Positions 7,609-17,276 of a stretch of 64,000 nt of DNA are shown in pieces. The first letter of the stretch is position 1, and every line of letters begins with the position of its first letter. Both the position numbers and the translations under genes were made by a program. The notes beneath the pieces were generated by a model. That model saw only the letters and a program-made list of their open reading frames with translations. It did not search any database and was not told where the DNA came from. Source of the stretch: Myxococcota bacterium (GTDB lineage: Bacteria > Myxococcota > XYA12-FULL-58-9 > JALHOP01); the NCBI GenBank assembly GCA_022842935.1, contig JALHOP010000015.1, forward strand, positions 62,001 to 126,000, given 5' to 3'.

Positions 7609-8304
7609 ATGGTCCGCCGAGCGGACACGAAAAAAGCAATGCAAGCCAGAACCGTTGGACCCAATCGCGGCGCAAGAGTCGGGGTCGTCCTCATCACGGG
7701 CGCTCTTTTAGCCTGTCGTAGCGCGAGCTACTACGGACCGGCCCCGGGCCCAGCCCTGCAAGCCAGAGCGGCGCTCTCCGGCGACGCGGTCAACAACGAT
7801 CCCAAGAGCAAGTTCCGCATCGGACGGGTCGACAAGAAGCTCCAGCCCGTACGCGGCAAAGCTACGGCGACATCGCCTTACACCACAACGGCCCTCACCT
7901 ACCGCGGCTTGCGCGATGGCAGGGTGTGTTTCGCGTTCGAGTACGGCGCGCAATACTACCGTTCGAGCGGTTCGCAGCAGCAGGCGGAGGCGGAACGCGC
8001 GGCGGGCGCCAAGCTCAATGTCTTCACCTTCGAGCTGCGCGACGCCCTCGACGATCTCGACGACAGCTGGCCGAATCCACCGAAGACGCAGATCGTGTCG
8101 GCGCGCGTGATCGACAGTCGGCTCGAGGACCGTACCAAAGAGACAGCCAAGGGCTCCGTGACACACACAGAGTGGCTCGAGACGACGATCGAAGTGTGCG
8201 GGGCAAAGCCAGCCGGCGATGCTCCGAAGTACCTCACCGTCACGCGCTATCCCCCCGAGGCAACCCGCGCGCCGACGTTTTTCATCTGGTCGGTGGACGG
8301 CTAG
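7609..8304 (+). CDS. Putative lipoprotein of unknown function
   Basis: The frame gives 231 residues from ATG 7609. A second ATG at 7639 (MQARTV...) may be the real start, because it leaves more room for a promoter and gives a normal signal length. The hydrophobic segment GVVLITGALLAC ends in a lipobox, so the protein should be lipid-anchored. The mature part is beta-rich with a Gln/Ala-rich stretch near residues 120-132. No known domain is recognised. It is divergent from the zinc-ribbon gene with only 16 bases between, and converges on the kinase-like gene with three bases between. Confidence 0.68.
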   Translation: MVRRADTKKAMQARTVGPNRGARVGVVLITGALLACRSASYYGPAPGPALQARAALSGDAVNNDPKSKFRIGRVDKKLQPVRGKATATSPYTTTALTYRGLRDGRVCFAFEYGAQYYRSSGSQQQAEAERAAGAKLNVFTFELRDALDDLDDSWPNPPKTQIVSARVIDSRLEDRTKETAKGSVTHTEWLETTIEVCGAKPAGDAPKYLTVTRYPPEATRAPTFFIWSVDG

Positions 8305-8307
8305 CGC

Positions 8308-10719
8308 TTACTGCAGGTCCGCGCAGCAGCGGAAGCCTAGCGTATCGGAGTGCGCGCTCGACGACTCACTCGCTCGCGCCGAGCACCGCGCCGTGAATGC
8401 GGCCTGCTCGACCGAGCCGCCCTTGATGACCTTGCCATCACCCATGCGACTCGCAGTCCACTCGGCGACGTTGCCCGACATGTCAGCGACACCGTAACCG
8501 CTTCGGCAACGACCGAACTCACCGGCCGCGGCCGGACGACCACCTTCGCCGACGTTACAAATGCCCGGCTCGAAGCTGCCGCCAAAGGGGAACTTGGCAC
8601 CGTTCGGTCCCTTGCAGGCACGCTCCCACTCGTCTTCGCTGCACAGGCGCTTGCCCAACCCCTCGCAAGCCTTCTTGGCGCGCGCCCACGTATACCCGCC
8701 CACGGGCTCGCGACCACGCTGGTTCGGGTACTCGTACAAGTCGATGCAGTAGCTCGCCGTGCTTTCGGTGTGCGCCGATTGGTCGCCAAACGCGCGCATG
8801 GGGTCGTTGGCGTCGCTGCCCGAGACGAAACGGCCAGCTTTGATCGTGGCCATTCCCGCAGGGCAGCTCGCATGAACGACCGCGGGAGCGGACTCCTCGC
8901 TAGGCGAGCTGGACAGACTTGGTGGCTTCGGCGGCACTGGCATCGCGAGTGGCGGCGGTTCAGAAACCAGCCCCCCATCATCGACGGGATTCGCGAGTGC
9001 CGCAGCCCGGCGCAGCGCGTCGGCAGTGCTCTGACCGTCGTTGGTCGGCTGGGTGAGACGGGGGGGCGCACCCATACTTGCGACCGGCGCGCTGGGGACG
9101 GCGTTCACTCCAGCAGGAACTGGTGCTTGCTCGGGCGGCGTCGGGGCCTGACCCGCATCCGCGATAGCGGCCGGGGCCGGTTGTGGCGTGGCTGCGAGAG
9201 GCTGAGGCTGAGGCTGAGCCGCCTGCAGCGACCCGTACCAGCGCGTCGCGGCGATGCCAGCGATTGCAAGCAACACGGTGATGGTGATGACCATGATGCC
9301 CGACACGCGCTGACGGCGCGCGCGGAGGTGGCGGTCACGCGGGCGGGCTGCAATGCGCGCCGTGTCCTGCTTGATGGAGCCGCGCGGCTTACCGAACGCG
9401 CGGGAGGGGCCGGCGTGGGAAGGCTCGTCGACCACTGGCGCGGGACGGGGTCGGGCGTCGGCCATCGGCCGTGATGGCGGACGGTCGGCAAGCTCCTGTG
9501 GAGGCGGAGCGGGAGGTACGACCCGTTTCGGGGGCCGACGCGGCACTTCGGCGGCGGGCAAGCTCACTGACACGGAGGAGGCAAGCGGCTCAGCGCTCAC
9601 TTCGGTCGGCGTGTCGTCGAGCGGCTTTGGCGCCGGCGCTTCGGAGACGCCGGACGTCGACAGCTCCTTCATCGGAACGAGCTCGACCGGCGGGGGCTCG
9701 TCAGCGATGGTCGCCGGCTCGCTGACGTCGTCGAACAGCTCGTTGGCGAACGCGGGAAGCGCCGTCATCCCTGGCACCGCGAGGTCTGGCGTCGCACTGC
9801 TCATGGCGCCTGCGAGCTCCTGAAACAACGCGGCGCCGGATGTGTAGCGATCCGCGGCAAGCTCGGAGGCCCCCTTGCGCAGAACCTCGACGACACCGGT
9901 GGGGAGCTTGCTCGCCGCATCCAGCCAAGCCGCCGGGTCAGGGCTCTGCAAGCGGCCGACGAGCATCTCACCCAGCATGATGGCGAGCGCGTACGTATCC
10001 GCCGCCGCGGTCAGCTCACGCTCCTCAGCACGAACCTCGGGCGCGATGTAATCGATCGTGCGTTGCTGCTGATGCAGCGCCAGGAGAGGACGGCTTGGAA
10101 TGCCACGCTGGTGCGCGACCCCGGTCACCTTCAAGACGTCCGGCAGAACGACCACGTTGTGCGGACGGAGTGCACCGTGCACGCCGACCCTCTGCCAGCC
10201 ATCGATAGCGCTCGCGAGCTGCGCGGCGATTGGCAGTACCTCGGCGAAGCCGAAAATCTGACCGCGCTCGACGCGCAGGTCGATGATCTTGCGCAGCGTC
10301 AGCCCTTCGAGGAAAGGCATCGTGTAGTAGAGCGTCGAGCCCTGCTCACCCTCGTCGTAAATGCGCACCACATTCGGGTGATGAAGCTTCTTGGCGGTGC
10401 GGATGAGCTTCAAGAAGCGGGCGCGCTCGTCGTCGGCCTGCAAGAGGTTCGGCGCGACCAGCTTCAGCGCGACGTCGACATCCACCTCTTCATCGCGTGC
10501 ACGCACCACCCAACCAGCAGCGCCGTTTGCGACTCCATCGACGACCCGGTAGCGCCCACCCACGATGGTGCCCGGCTCGACCGGGAGTTTTCCGCGCGCG
10601 GCACGGCGACTGGTCGGTGCGCCCTTACCCGGGCGACGCGGAGCGGCAAGCGCGGCGGAGCACACCGTGCACTTTTTGCTCCCGTCCGAGTTGTAGCTAC
10701 CGCACCGATAGCAGAGCAC
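8308..10719 (-). CDS. Membrane-anchored kinase-like protein with C-terminal SUMF1/FGE-type domain (probably catalytically dead)
   Basis: 803 residues. The order is: an N-terminal zinc ribbon (Cys3, Cys6, Cys17, Cys20); a bacterial Ser/Thr kinase-like domain about 57-310; a Pro/Ala-rich linker; one transmembrane helix at about 472-493; a Pro/Gln-rich periplasmic stalk; and a formylglycine-generating-enzyme-like domain from about 616 (CPAGMATIKAG, ending GFRCC). The ATP-lysine is present (ALK86), but the catalytic loop reads HGALRPHN at 181-188, not HRDLKPxN, and the DFG aspartate is missing (LKVTGVA, 196-202). The SUMF1 domain also lacks both cysteines equivalent to human FGE Cys336/Cys341. 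It is therefore inferred to be a signalling scaffold or sensor and not an enzyme. Confidence 0.88.
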   Translation of the reverse strand: MLCYRCGSYNSDGSKKCTVCSAALAAPRRPGKGAPTSRRAARGKLPVEPGTIVGGRYRVVDGVANGAAGWVVRARDEEVDVDVALKLVAPNLLQADDERARFLKLIRTAKKLHHPNVVRIYDEGEQGSTLYYTMPFLEGLTLRKIIDLRVERGQIFGFAEVLPIAAQLASAIDGWQRVGVHGALRPHNVVVLPDVLKVTGVAHQRGIPSRPLLALHQQQRTIDYIAPEVRAEERELTAAADTYALAIMLGEMLVGRLQSPDPAAWLDAASKLPTGVVEVLRKGASELAADRYTSGAALFQELAGAMSSATPDLAVPGMTALPAFANELFDDVSEPATIADEPPPVELVPMKELSTSGVSEAPAPKPLDDTPTEVSAEPLASSVSVSLPAAEVPRRPPKRVVPPAPPPQELADRPPSRPMADARPRPAPVVDEPSHAGPSRAFGKPRGSIKQDTARIAARPRDRHLRARRQRVSGIMVITITVLLAIAGIAATRWYGSLQAAQPQPQPLAATPQPAPAAIADAGQAPTPPEQAPVPAGVNAVPSAPVASMGAPPRLTQPTNDGQSTADALRRAAALANPVDDGGLVSEPPPLAMPVPPKPPSLSSSPSEESAPAVVHASCPAGMATIKAGRFVSGSDANDPMRAFGDQSAHTESTASYCIDLYEYPNQRGREPVGGYTWARAKKACEGLGKRLCSEDEWERACKGPNGAKFPFGGSFEPGICNVGEGGRPAAAGEFGRCRSGYGVADMSGNVAEWTASRMGDGKVIKGGSVEQAAFTARCSARASESSSAHSDTLGFRCCADLQ
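9201..9218. repeat. Three tandem GCTGAG hexamers
   Basis: A short in-frame microsatellite within the kinase-like gene, encoding the Gln-Pro dipeptide run of the stalk just outside the transmembrane helix. Its length could vary between strains without a frameshift. Confidence 0.7.
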
Positions 10720-10897
10720 CGCTTAGTCTCCGTACAAGCTAATGCCCCCCACTCGTCCGGAAAAACCCCACGGACACAAGAAGGCGGGAAGGCGGGTAAC
10801 ACACGCGCAAAAGCGCGGCAATGGATCAGTTTCGACGTTGTCCTGACAAGGGTTGCGGGCCTCTTTGCTAAGCTCGCGCCTGGGTGACACTGACAGT

Positions 10898-10911
10898 CCC
10901 GTCAAGACGGG
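10898..10911. other. Short inverted repeat upstream of the kinase-like gene
   Basis: CCCGTC and GACGGG arms with a minimal loop lie in the 253-base gap between the outer-membrane barrel gene's stop and the kinase-like gene's start. It could act in termination of the former or regulation of the latter. No U tract follows, so support is weak. Confidence 0.25.
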
Positions 10912-10972
10912 CGCGAGGCCGGCGGGAGGCAGATGAAAACGTGCTCTCGGGAGCCCTGACGCGCAACCCAAA

Positions 10973-12160
10973 TCAGTGCCAAAACCCAATCGAAACACCG
11001 AAGTTGCGATAGTCGCGGGCGTAGTCGAAGACGCCGGTAAGCCGCCAGACCCAGATGAGCTCGAAAAGGCGGAGATCGAAGCCAACCGTCCCGTGGATAC
11101 GGCCATCGGAGGCGTCGAAGCGCGATGGCTCGTAATAGCTGCCGACCCGCCCGCGCATCTGGTTGGGCCAGAATTCGCTCTCCGCGCCGAGACGCACCGA
11201 GACGCTGGGCCTACGGCCCGCGAGCTGCTCGGTACGCTCGATCCAGGCACCGCGGCCTGTAGCGCCATTGCCGGTACCGATGAGAACCACGTCCGCCGCG
11301 ACGGTCAGATAGGAGCGACGCAGCTGATCGAGGTCCTCGTTGGCGATGCGCGGGTCGCCGTACGAGTTTCTCAAATTCAGCGGCTTGTCGCCGAAACTAT
11401 AGGCAACGCCGCCCGCTACTTGCCAGGGCGCGCCGAGAGCGTCCGGGATGAAGCGGTCTTCGATCTGATCGTTGTCGCCACCGCCGTCGCGCGTCGCGTC
11501 GACCGGGAGTCTTACGGACAAACCCAGGCGAATAGGCTGGCCATGCGGACGCACCACGACACCGAGCGCGAGGGCGCTTCCGCTATAGCGTGGATTCTGC
11601 TCTTCGTCGTTCCCTGCCGTGAAGCTCGCCGAGGGCACGATGAGCGCGACCCCACCGGTCACTTCACCGTCGAGAAACGCGTACGACGCCGCGAGCGTGC
11701 CGAGCAGCGTGTTGATGCGTAGTCGGTTGCTGACATCGCACGTCGCGACCGCCGCTGGGCAGAACCGCGTCTGTTGCGAGTCGAACGCGAGCGCAACGCC
11801 AAGGCGTCCGAAGTTGAAGCCGAGAGACGCCGCGAGCAACTCGGCGCTTTCGTTCTCCGGGTCGCGCCCCGAGTTCTCGATGTCGCTGCTGCCGGCCGAC
11901 GCAAGGTAATCGAGCGAGAAGTCCCAATCGAACCAAGCGGCTCCGTTGTAGTCGTACCGCACCGCCATCGACGCCGGGTTCATCAGCGTCGCTCCCGACC
12001 CGGTGGCGAGCGCCTGAGCCGCGCCGCCCATTCCGAGAATGTTCGAGGGCGCAACGATTGGCGCGACGTAGACCTCGACCGGCGTGCTGGGTCGATAGTC
12101 TTGTGTGATCACCAGGCTGGTGAGCACGAGGGCGAGGCTCATCGCGCGCCACGCTCGCAC
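10973..12160 (-). CDS. Outer-membrane beta-barrel protein (PorV/FadL-like)
   Basis: 395 residues with a short signal peptide (RAWRAMSLALVLTSLV, start GTG 12160). The mature N-terminus NILGMGGAAQALATGSGATLMNP closely resembles the opening of long-chain fatty acid transporter-like/PorV barrels (small helical plug, then MNPAS). After it come alternating polar/hydrophobic strands and a C-terminal aromatic-containing strand ending GFWH. It should insert in the outer membrane through the BAM machinery. Cargo is unknown; the family includes hydrophobic-compound channels and secretion shuttles. The gene stands alone between dut and the kinase-like gene, both on the same strand. Confidence 0.78.
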   Translation of the reverse strand: MRAWRAMSLALVLTSLVITQDYRPSTPVEVYVAPIVAPSNILGMGGAAQALATGSGATLMNPASMAVRYDYNGAAWFDWDFSLDYLASAGSSDIENSGRDPENESAELLAASLGFNFGRLGVALAFDSQQTRFCPAAVATCDVSNRLRINTLLGTLAASYAFLDGEVTGGVALIVPSASFTAGNDEEQNPRYSGSALALGVVVRPHGQPIRLGLSVRLPVDATRDGGGDNDQIEDRFIPDALGAPWQVAGGVAYSFGDKPLNLRNSYGDPRIANEDLDQLRRSYLTVAADVVLIGTGNGATGRGAWIERTEQLAGRRPSVSVRLGAESEFWPNQMRGRVGSYYEPSRFDASDGRIHGTVGFDLRLFELIWVWRLTGVFDYARDYRNFGVSIGFWH

Positions 12161-12200
12161 AATGGGAGCTGGTGCTCAAATTGCCGGAGAGTCGCGGTCG

Positions 12201-12659
12201 CTAGCTACTGACCCCAGTCGAGCCGAACCCGCCCGTTCCCCGCGCCGTGGACGCAACCGAGGTGACGACCTCGATGGCGGACATGTCGACCTTCGCCACC
12301 ACCATTTGCGCGATGCGCATGCCAGGCTCGACGACGAACGGTTCTTCGCCATGGTTGATGAGGATGCACTTCACCTCGCCGCGATAGTCGGCGTCGATGG
12401 TGCCGGGGCTATTGAGCACCGTGACGCCGTGTTTGGCGGCGAGCCCGCTACGCGGACGCACCTGCGCCTCGTAGCCTTCGGGGATCGCCATCGCGAAACC
12501 ACACGGAATCAGGGCGCGACGCCCGGGCGCTAAGGTGACTGGTGCGTCGAGCGCGGCCGCCAAGTCGAGACCCGCCGATGACGCCGTCCCCCTAGACGGC
12601 AACGGCACTTCTTTGCCGAGCTTTGCGTGCAGGGGTTGGATTTTCACGGTGACGCTCAT
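12201..12659 (-). CDS. dut: Deoxyuridine 5'-triphosphate nucleotidohydrolase (dUTPase)
   Basis: 152 residues, the usual length of the trimeric dUTPase. The conserved motifs are all visible: SAGLDLAAA (motif 1), [10 protein letters not shown] (2), [13 protein letters not shown] (3), RIAQMVV (4), and the C-terminal flexible [10 protein letters not shown]-loop-like motif (5). It hydrolyses dUTP to dUMP and diphosphate, keeping uracil out of DNA and supplying thymidylate synthesis. The start codon overlaps the fabI stop by four bases, so the two genes are translated together, with fabI first. Confidence 0.97.
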   Translation of the reverse strand: MSVTVKIQPLHAKLGKEVPLPSRGTASSAGLDLAAALDAPVTLAPGRRALIPCGFAMAIPEGYEAQVRPRSGLAAKHGVTVLNSPGTIDADYRGEVKCILINHGEEPFVVEPGMRIAQMVVAKVDMSAIEVVTSVASTARGTGGFGSTGVSS

Positions 12660-13462
12660 GAGGCACTCCCAGGGGTTGCGGCGGCCCAGGCCCCGCCGCC
12701 TAGCAAGTGGAAACCAGAATCTACGAAGATGGTTTCGCCAGTCATCGCCGAGCCGATCGCCGAAAGCGGAGCCAACGCCGCGCGGCCAACGTCATCGATG
12801 TCGATGTTGCGTCGCATGGGCGACTCGCGCTCGACACAGGCAAGCATCTCACGCAGGCCGTGGATGCCAGCGGCGGACAGCGTGCGCACAGGCCCCGCGC
12901 TCAGCGCGTTGACGCGCACACCGCGCGGACCGAGATCGACGGCCAGGTAGCGGACCGTTGCTTCGAGGGCTGCCTTTGCGACACCCATCACGTTGTACGA
13001 GGGCACCACCACCTTGGCGCCGAGGTAGCTCAGGGTGAGGATGCTCGGGTTGTTCTTCGAGGCCTCAAGCAAGGGGGCCGCGTGCCGCGCTAGGGCGATA
13101 AGCGAATAACACGAGACGTCCATCGCCATCGCGAAGCCGTCGCGCGAGGTTTGCAGGAAGCTACCCGAGAGTTCTTCGCGCTTGGCCGATGCGACCGCAT
13201 GCACCACGAAGTCGAGCCCACCTGGCTCGAGCGCTTGCATGACGGCTGCGATCTCGGCGTCGTTCCCGAGGTCACACGGCGCGACATGAAAAGCCCCAAG
13301 CTCGCGCGCAATGGGCTCGACGCGCTTCTTCATGAGCTCGTTCTGATACGTGACCGCAAGCTCGGCGCCTTCGGCCTTGGCGCTCCTCGCAATGCCGTAG
13401 GCGAGGCTGCGCTCATTGGCGATGCCGACGATGAGACCTCGGTGGCCGCTCAAGAGACCCAT
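12656..13462 (-). CDS. fabI: Enoyl-[acyl-carrier-protein] reductase (NADH), FabI type
   Basis: 268 residues, a short-chain-dehydrogenase fold. The nucleotide-binding loop is [13 protein letters not shown] (13-25). The catalytic pair is Tyr156-x6-Lys163 (SYNVMGVAK), with Tyr146 in SYLG. Choosing ATG 13462 puts these residues at exactly the E. coli FabI numbers, which supports that start over the longer open frame to 13498. The enzyme performs the last reduction of each fatty-acid elongation cycle and is the triclosan target in other bacteria. It is coupled to dut by a four-base overlap; no functional link between the two is known. Confidence 0.95.
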   Translation of the reverse strand: MGLLSGHRGLIVGIANERSLAYGIARSAKAEGAELAVTYQNELMKKRVEPIARELGAFHVAPCDLGNDAEIAAVMQALEPGGLDFVVHAVASAKREELSGSFLQTSRDGFAMAMDVSCYSLIALARHAAPLLEASKNNPSILTLSYLGAKVVVPSYNVMGVAKAALEATVRYLAVDLGPRGVRVNALSAGPVRTLSAAGIHGLREMLACVERESPMRRNIDIDDVGRAALAPLSAIGSAMTGETIFVDSGFHLLGGGAWAAATPGSAS

Positions 13463-13521
13463 GCTCAAGACTTCTAGCAGGCCGATCTGACAAGCCACCC
13501 GGCACGCGACGCTGCTAGGCG

Positions 13522-14727
13522 TTAGCCTGCGATACCGACCGTACCCTTGTGGTTCATCCCAGCAACGCGGTTGCGGCCGTTTTCCTTGGCTGCGTACAGC
13601 GCTTTGTCGGCCTGTTGCAGCAAGGTGCGCCCATCAACCGACTCGCACTCGCCGAGCGCCGCGACGCCGATTGAGATGGTGAGCTGGTAAGGCGACTCTT
13701 CGTCGCCCACATTGGCGCGGCCGATGCTCGCGCGCAGACGTTCGGCGACCGCGATGGCCCCAGCGAGGTTCGTTTGCGGCAGGACCACGCAAAACTCATC
13801 GCCGCCATAGCGGACGGCGACGTCGATACCGCGGACGCCTTGGCGCAGCAGGTCGCCGACGCGACGCAACACGGCACTTCCGAAAATGTGATCGTGTGAG
13901 TCGTTGACGCGCTTGAAGTGGTCGACGTCGAGCATGAGCACCGCAAGCGTCGTCTCGTGGCGCTGCGCACGGGCATATTCTTCTTCGAGACGGGTGTGCA
14001 GCCAGCGCTGGTTGTACAGACCGGTGATCTCGTCGGTCATGCTGAGCTCTTGCAGACGCGCGTTGGCCTCGGTGAGCTGTTGCGTGCGCTCCGCGACGTG
14101 CGCCTCGAGCTCCTGGTTCATTTGCTCGATGCGCCGGTTCGCCGCCTCGAGCTGATCGACCTGTTTGGCGCGCTCGGAAATGAGGCGCGCAAGCTCCTGG
14201 TTCATGGCGTCGATCTGATGATTGGCCTGAGCAAGATACTCGAGCTGCTTCACGCGCTGTTGCACCAAACGATCGACGTCCTGATTGACCGCGTCGATCT
14301 GCGCGTCGGCCTGCGTGAGGTATGACGTCAATCGTTCGTTGGCGCGAACGACGCTACGCTTGGAGGCGGCGCGGCGCATGGTCTGCACGGCTTCGTCCAT
14401 CGACTCGAGAGGCAGGCTCAAGAAATCGTAAGCGCCGGCTTGTTCGGCATCGATGGCGCGTTGGGGCTGGTTGTGGCTCGCAACCACGACGACTTCGATC
14501 TCGGGCAGCGTCTGGCGCGCCCACCACAACACTGCTTGCGCGTCGATCTCTGGCGGTGCGTCTTCGACCAGCAACACATCGCAAACTGACCGCGATAGCG
14601 ACGCACACGCTTCCTCGAGGTTCTTCGCACGTTCGATGTCGAAGCCACGCGCGGGCAATAGCTCAGCGAAAAGTTCGGTGACGAGCTCGTCGGCGGCAAC
14701 CAGCAAAATGCGCGGACGCTCGTTCAC
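13522..14727 (-). CDS. GGDEF diguanylate cyclase with degenerate receiver domain and long coiled coil
   Basis: 401 residues from GTG 14727. A receiver-like domain (about 5-115) is followed by a long coiled coil (about 125-240, repeating Q.D.L.Q.N..I..MNQE) and a GGDEF domain. GGDEF at 308-312 is intact (written GGDEF), and an RxxD inhibitory site (RGID, 299-302) precedes it by five residues. It should make c-di-GMP with product feedback. The receiver lacks the usual features: the acidic pair reads AADE, the phospho-Asp region reads VEDAPPE, and the conserved Lys is Leu (FLSLPLE). Control is therefore probably not by ordinary Asp phosphorylation. It is divergent from icd with a 261-base gap. 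Confidence 0.92.
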   Translation of the reverse strand: MNERPRILLVAADELVTELFAELLPARGFDIERAKNLEEACASLSRSVCDVLLVEDAPPEIDAQAVLWWARQTLPEIEVVVVASHNQPQRAIDAEQAGAYDFLSLPLESMDEAVQTMRRAASKRSVVRANERLTSYLTQADAQIDAVNQDVDRLVQQRVKQLEYLAQANHQIDAMNQELARLISERAKQVDQLEAANRRIEQMNQELEAHVAERTQQLTEANARLQELSMTDEITGLYNQRWLHTRLEEEYARAQRHETTLAVLMLDVDHFKRVNDSHDHIFGSAVLRRVGDLLRQGVRGIDVAVRYGGDEFCVVLPQTNLAGAIAVAERLRASIGRANVGDEESPYQLTISIGVAALGECESVDGRTLLQQADKALYAAKENGRNRVAGMNHKGTVGIAG

Positions 14728-14920
14728 CGTGCGCGGCCCTCGAAAGACAAAGAAGCGTAGTGCCGTTGATGATGCCGTGGCCCACGTCACTTGGCAAACC
14801 GTCTGCCCCGTACGTCGTCCCACACAGCCGGAAAAACGTGACTTTTCTCACTGGGCGTAGCGCCTACATGTGCTCTTGCAGGCTGGGTGTGCCGGGGTGT
14901 AAGTGGCCTCGGCCTAGCAC

Positions 14921-14946
14921 CGCTGTTTCGCACTCGCTGTTTCGCA
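14921..14946 (+). repeat. Two tandem 12-base direct repeats upstream of icd
   Basis: CGCTGTTTCGCA occurs twice with two bases between the copies, 14 bases start to start. That is more than one helical turn, so the spacing is only loosely compatible with a dimeric regulator on one face of DNA. It lies 43-68 bases upstream of the icd ATG, immediately before a hairpin. Confidence 0.6.
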
Positions 14947-14948
14947 AC

Positions 14949-14967
14949 CTCGCGACCGGGTCGCGAG
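14949..14967 (+). promoter_or_regulatory. Perfect inverted repeat in the icd leader
   Basis: CTCGCGAC-cgg-GTCGCGAG is a perfect 8-base stem with a 3-base loop, ending 21 bases before the icd ATG, so just upstream of the likely ribosome-binding site. It may be an RNA hairpin or an operator dyad. Confidence 0.55.
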
Positions 14968-14988
14968 CTCGCTCAAGGTTCAGAAGTC

Positions 14989-16251
14989 ATGACGTATCTA
15001 AAGCTCAAAGCCCCCACGACCGGCAGCAAGATCACCGTCGACGCCAGCGGCAAGCTCAACGTTCCTGACCATCCGATCATCCCCTTCATCGAAGGTGACG
15101 GCACCGGTCCCGACATCTGGAAGGCCTCGCAGCCCGTCTTCGACGCAGCGGTCGAGAAGGCCTACGGCGGCAAGCGCAAGATCGTCTGGTTCGAGGTCTT
15201 CGCGGGCGAAAAGTCAGTGAAAATGTACGGCGAAAACCAGTGGTTGCCCGAAGACACCCTGACCGCCATCAAGGAATACATCGTCTCCATCAAGGGCCCG
15301 CTGACCACACCGGTCGGCGGCGGCATCCGCTCGATCAACGTTGGTCTGCGCCAAGAGCTCGACCTGTACGCCTGTGTCCGCCCGGTGCGCTGGTTCGAAG
15401 GCGTGCCCTGCCCGGTCAAGGAGCCGCAGAAGCTCAACGTCGTGATCTTTCGCGAGAACATCGAAGACGTCTACGCGGGCATCGAGTGGAAAGAGGGCTC
15501 GAAGGAAGCCGGGGACATCATCCGTTGGCTCAACGCGGGCCCCGTCAAGGCGCTCGGCAAGTCCATTCGAGCGGACAGTGGCATCGGCATCAAGCCGATG
15601 AGCGTCACTGGCAGCAAGCGCCTGGTGCGCGCGGCCATCCGCTACGCCATCGCCCAGAAGGCCCCTTCGGTGACCCTGGTCCACAAGGGCAATATCATGA
15701 AGTTCACCGAAGGCGCTTTCGCCGAGTGGGGCTACGAGGTCGCGCGCGACGAGTTCGCCGACTACGTGGTCACCGAGAAAGATGTCACGGAGAAGCACGG
15801 CGGCAAGGCACCGGCCGGCAAGGTCATCCTCAAGGACCGCATCGCAGACAGCATGTTCCAGCAAGTGCTGTTGCGCCCCGAAGAGTACAGCGTCATCGCG
15901 ACGCCGAACCTGAACGGTGACTACCTCTCGGACGCCTGCGCCGCACAGATTGGCGGCTTGGGTCTCGCTCCAGGCGGGAACATCGGCGAGAAGGCCTCGG
16001 TGTTCGAGGCAACGCACGGCACCGCGCCCAAATACGCAGGCCAGGACAAGATGAACCCCTCGTCGGTCATCCTCTCGGGTGTCATGATGTTCCGCCACAT
16101 GGGTTGGAACGAGGCAGCCGATCTGATCGAGAAGGGCATCGAGAAGGCTATCGCGAAGAAGACCGTGACCTATGACCTCGAGCGCCAGATGCAGGGCGCG
16201 ACGTTGGTCGGCTCGTCGGGCTTCGGCAAGGCAATCATTCAGAACATGTAA
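14989..16251 (+). CDS. icd: Isocitrate dehydrogenase (NADP+)
   Basis: 420 residues, close to the E. coli dimeric enzyme (416). Typical blocks are [14 protein letters not shown] near the N-terminus, the substrate segment around [35 protein letters not shown], and [13 protein letters not shown] near the C-terminus. Ser115 is the equivalent of E. coli Ser113, the isocitrate-binding residue phosphorylated by AceK. The reaction is isocitrate + NADP+ to 2-oxoglutarate + CO2. ATG 14989 (SD around AGAAG) is chosen over longer in-frame starts because it begins at the conserved region. It is first gene of an icd-mdh-sdhCAB run. Confidence 0.97.
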   Translation: MTYLKLKAPTTGSKITVDASGKLNVPDHPIIPFIEGDGTGPDIWKASQPVFDAAVEKAYGGKRKIVWFEVFAGEKSVKMYGENQWLPEDTLTAIKEYIVSIKGPLTTPVGGGIRSINVGLRQELDLYACVRPVRWFEGVPCPVKEPQKLNVVIFRENIEDVYAGIEWKEGSKEAGDIIRWLNAGPVKALGKSIRADSGIGIKPMSVTGSKRLVRAAIRYAIAQKAPSVTLVHKGNIMKFTEGAFAEWGYEVARDEFADYVVTEKDVTEKHGGKAPAGKVILKDRIADSMFQQVLLRPEEYSVIATPNLNGDYLSDACAAQIGGLGLAPGGNIGEKASVFEATHGTAPKYAGQDKMNPSSVILSGVMMFRHMGWNEAADLIEKGIEKAIAKKTVTYDLERQMQGATLVGSSGFGKAIIQNM

Positions 16252-17256
<1,005 letters not shown>

Positions 17257-17276
17257 GAAATCAAGGAGTTGGTGTC

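Larger units (their letters stand above)
14728..14988. other. Divergent intergenic region: icd leader with direct repeats and hairpin
   Basis: This 261-base gap holds promoters for the GGDEF gene and the icd operon. Close to icd there are two copies of CGCTGTTTCGCA (14921-14932 and 14935-14946) and a strong hairpin (14949-14967). I see no clear -35/-10 pair. Confidence 0.5.
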
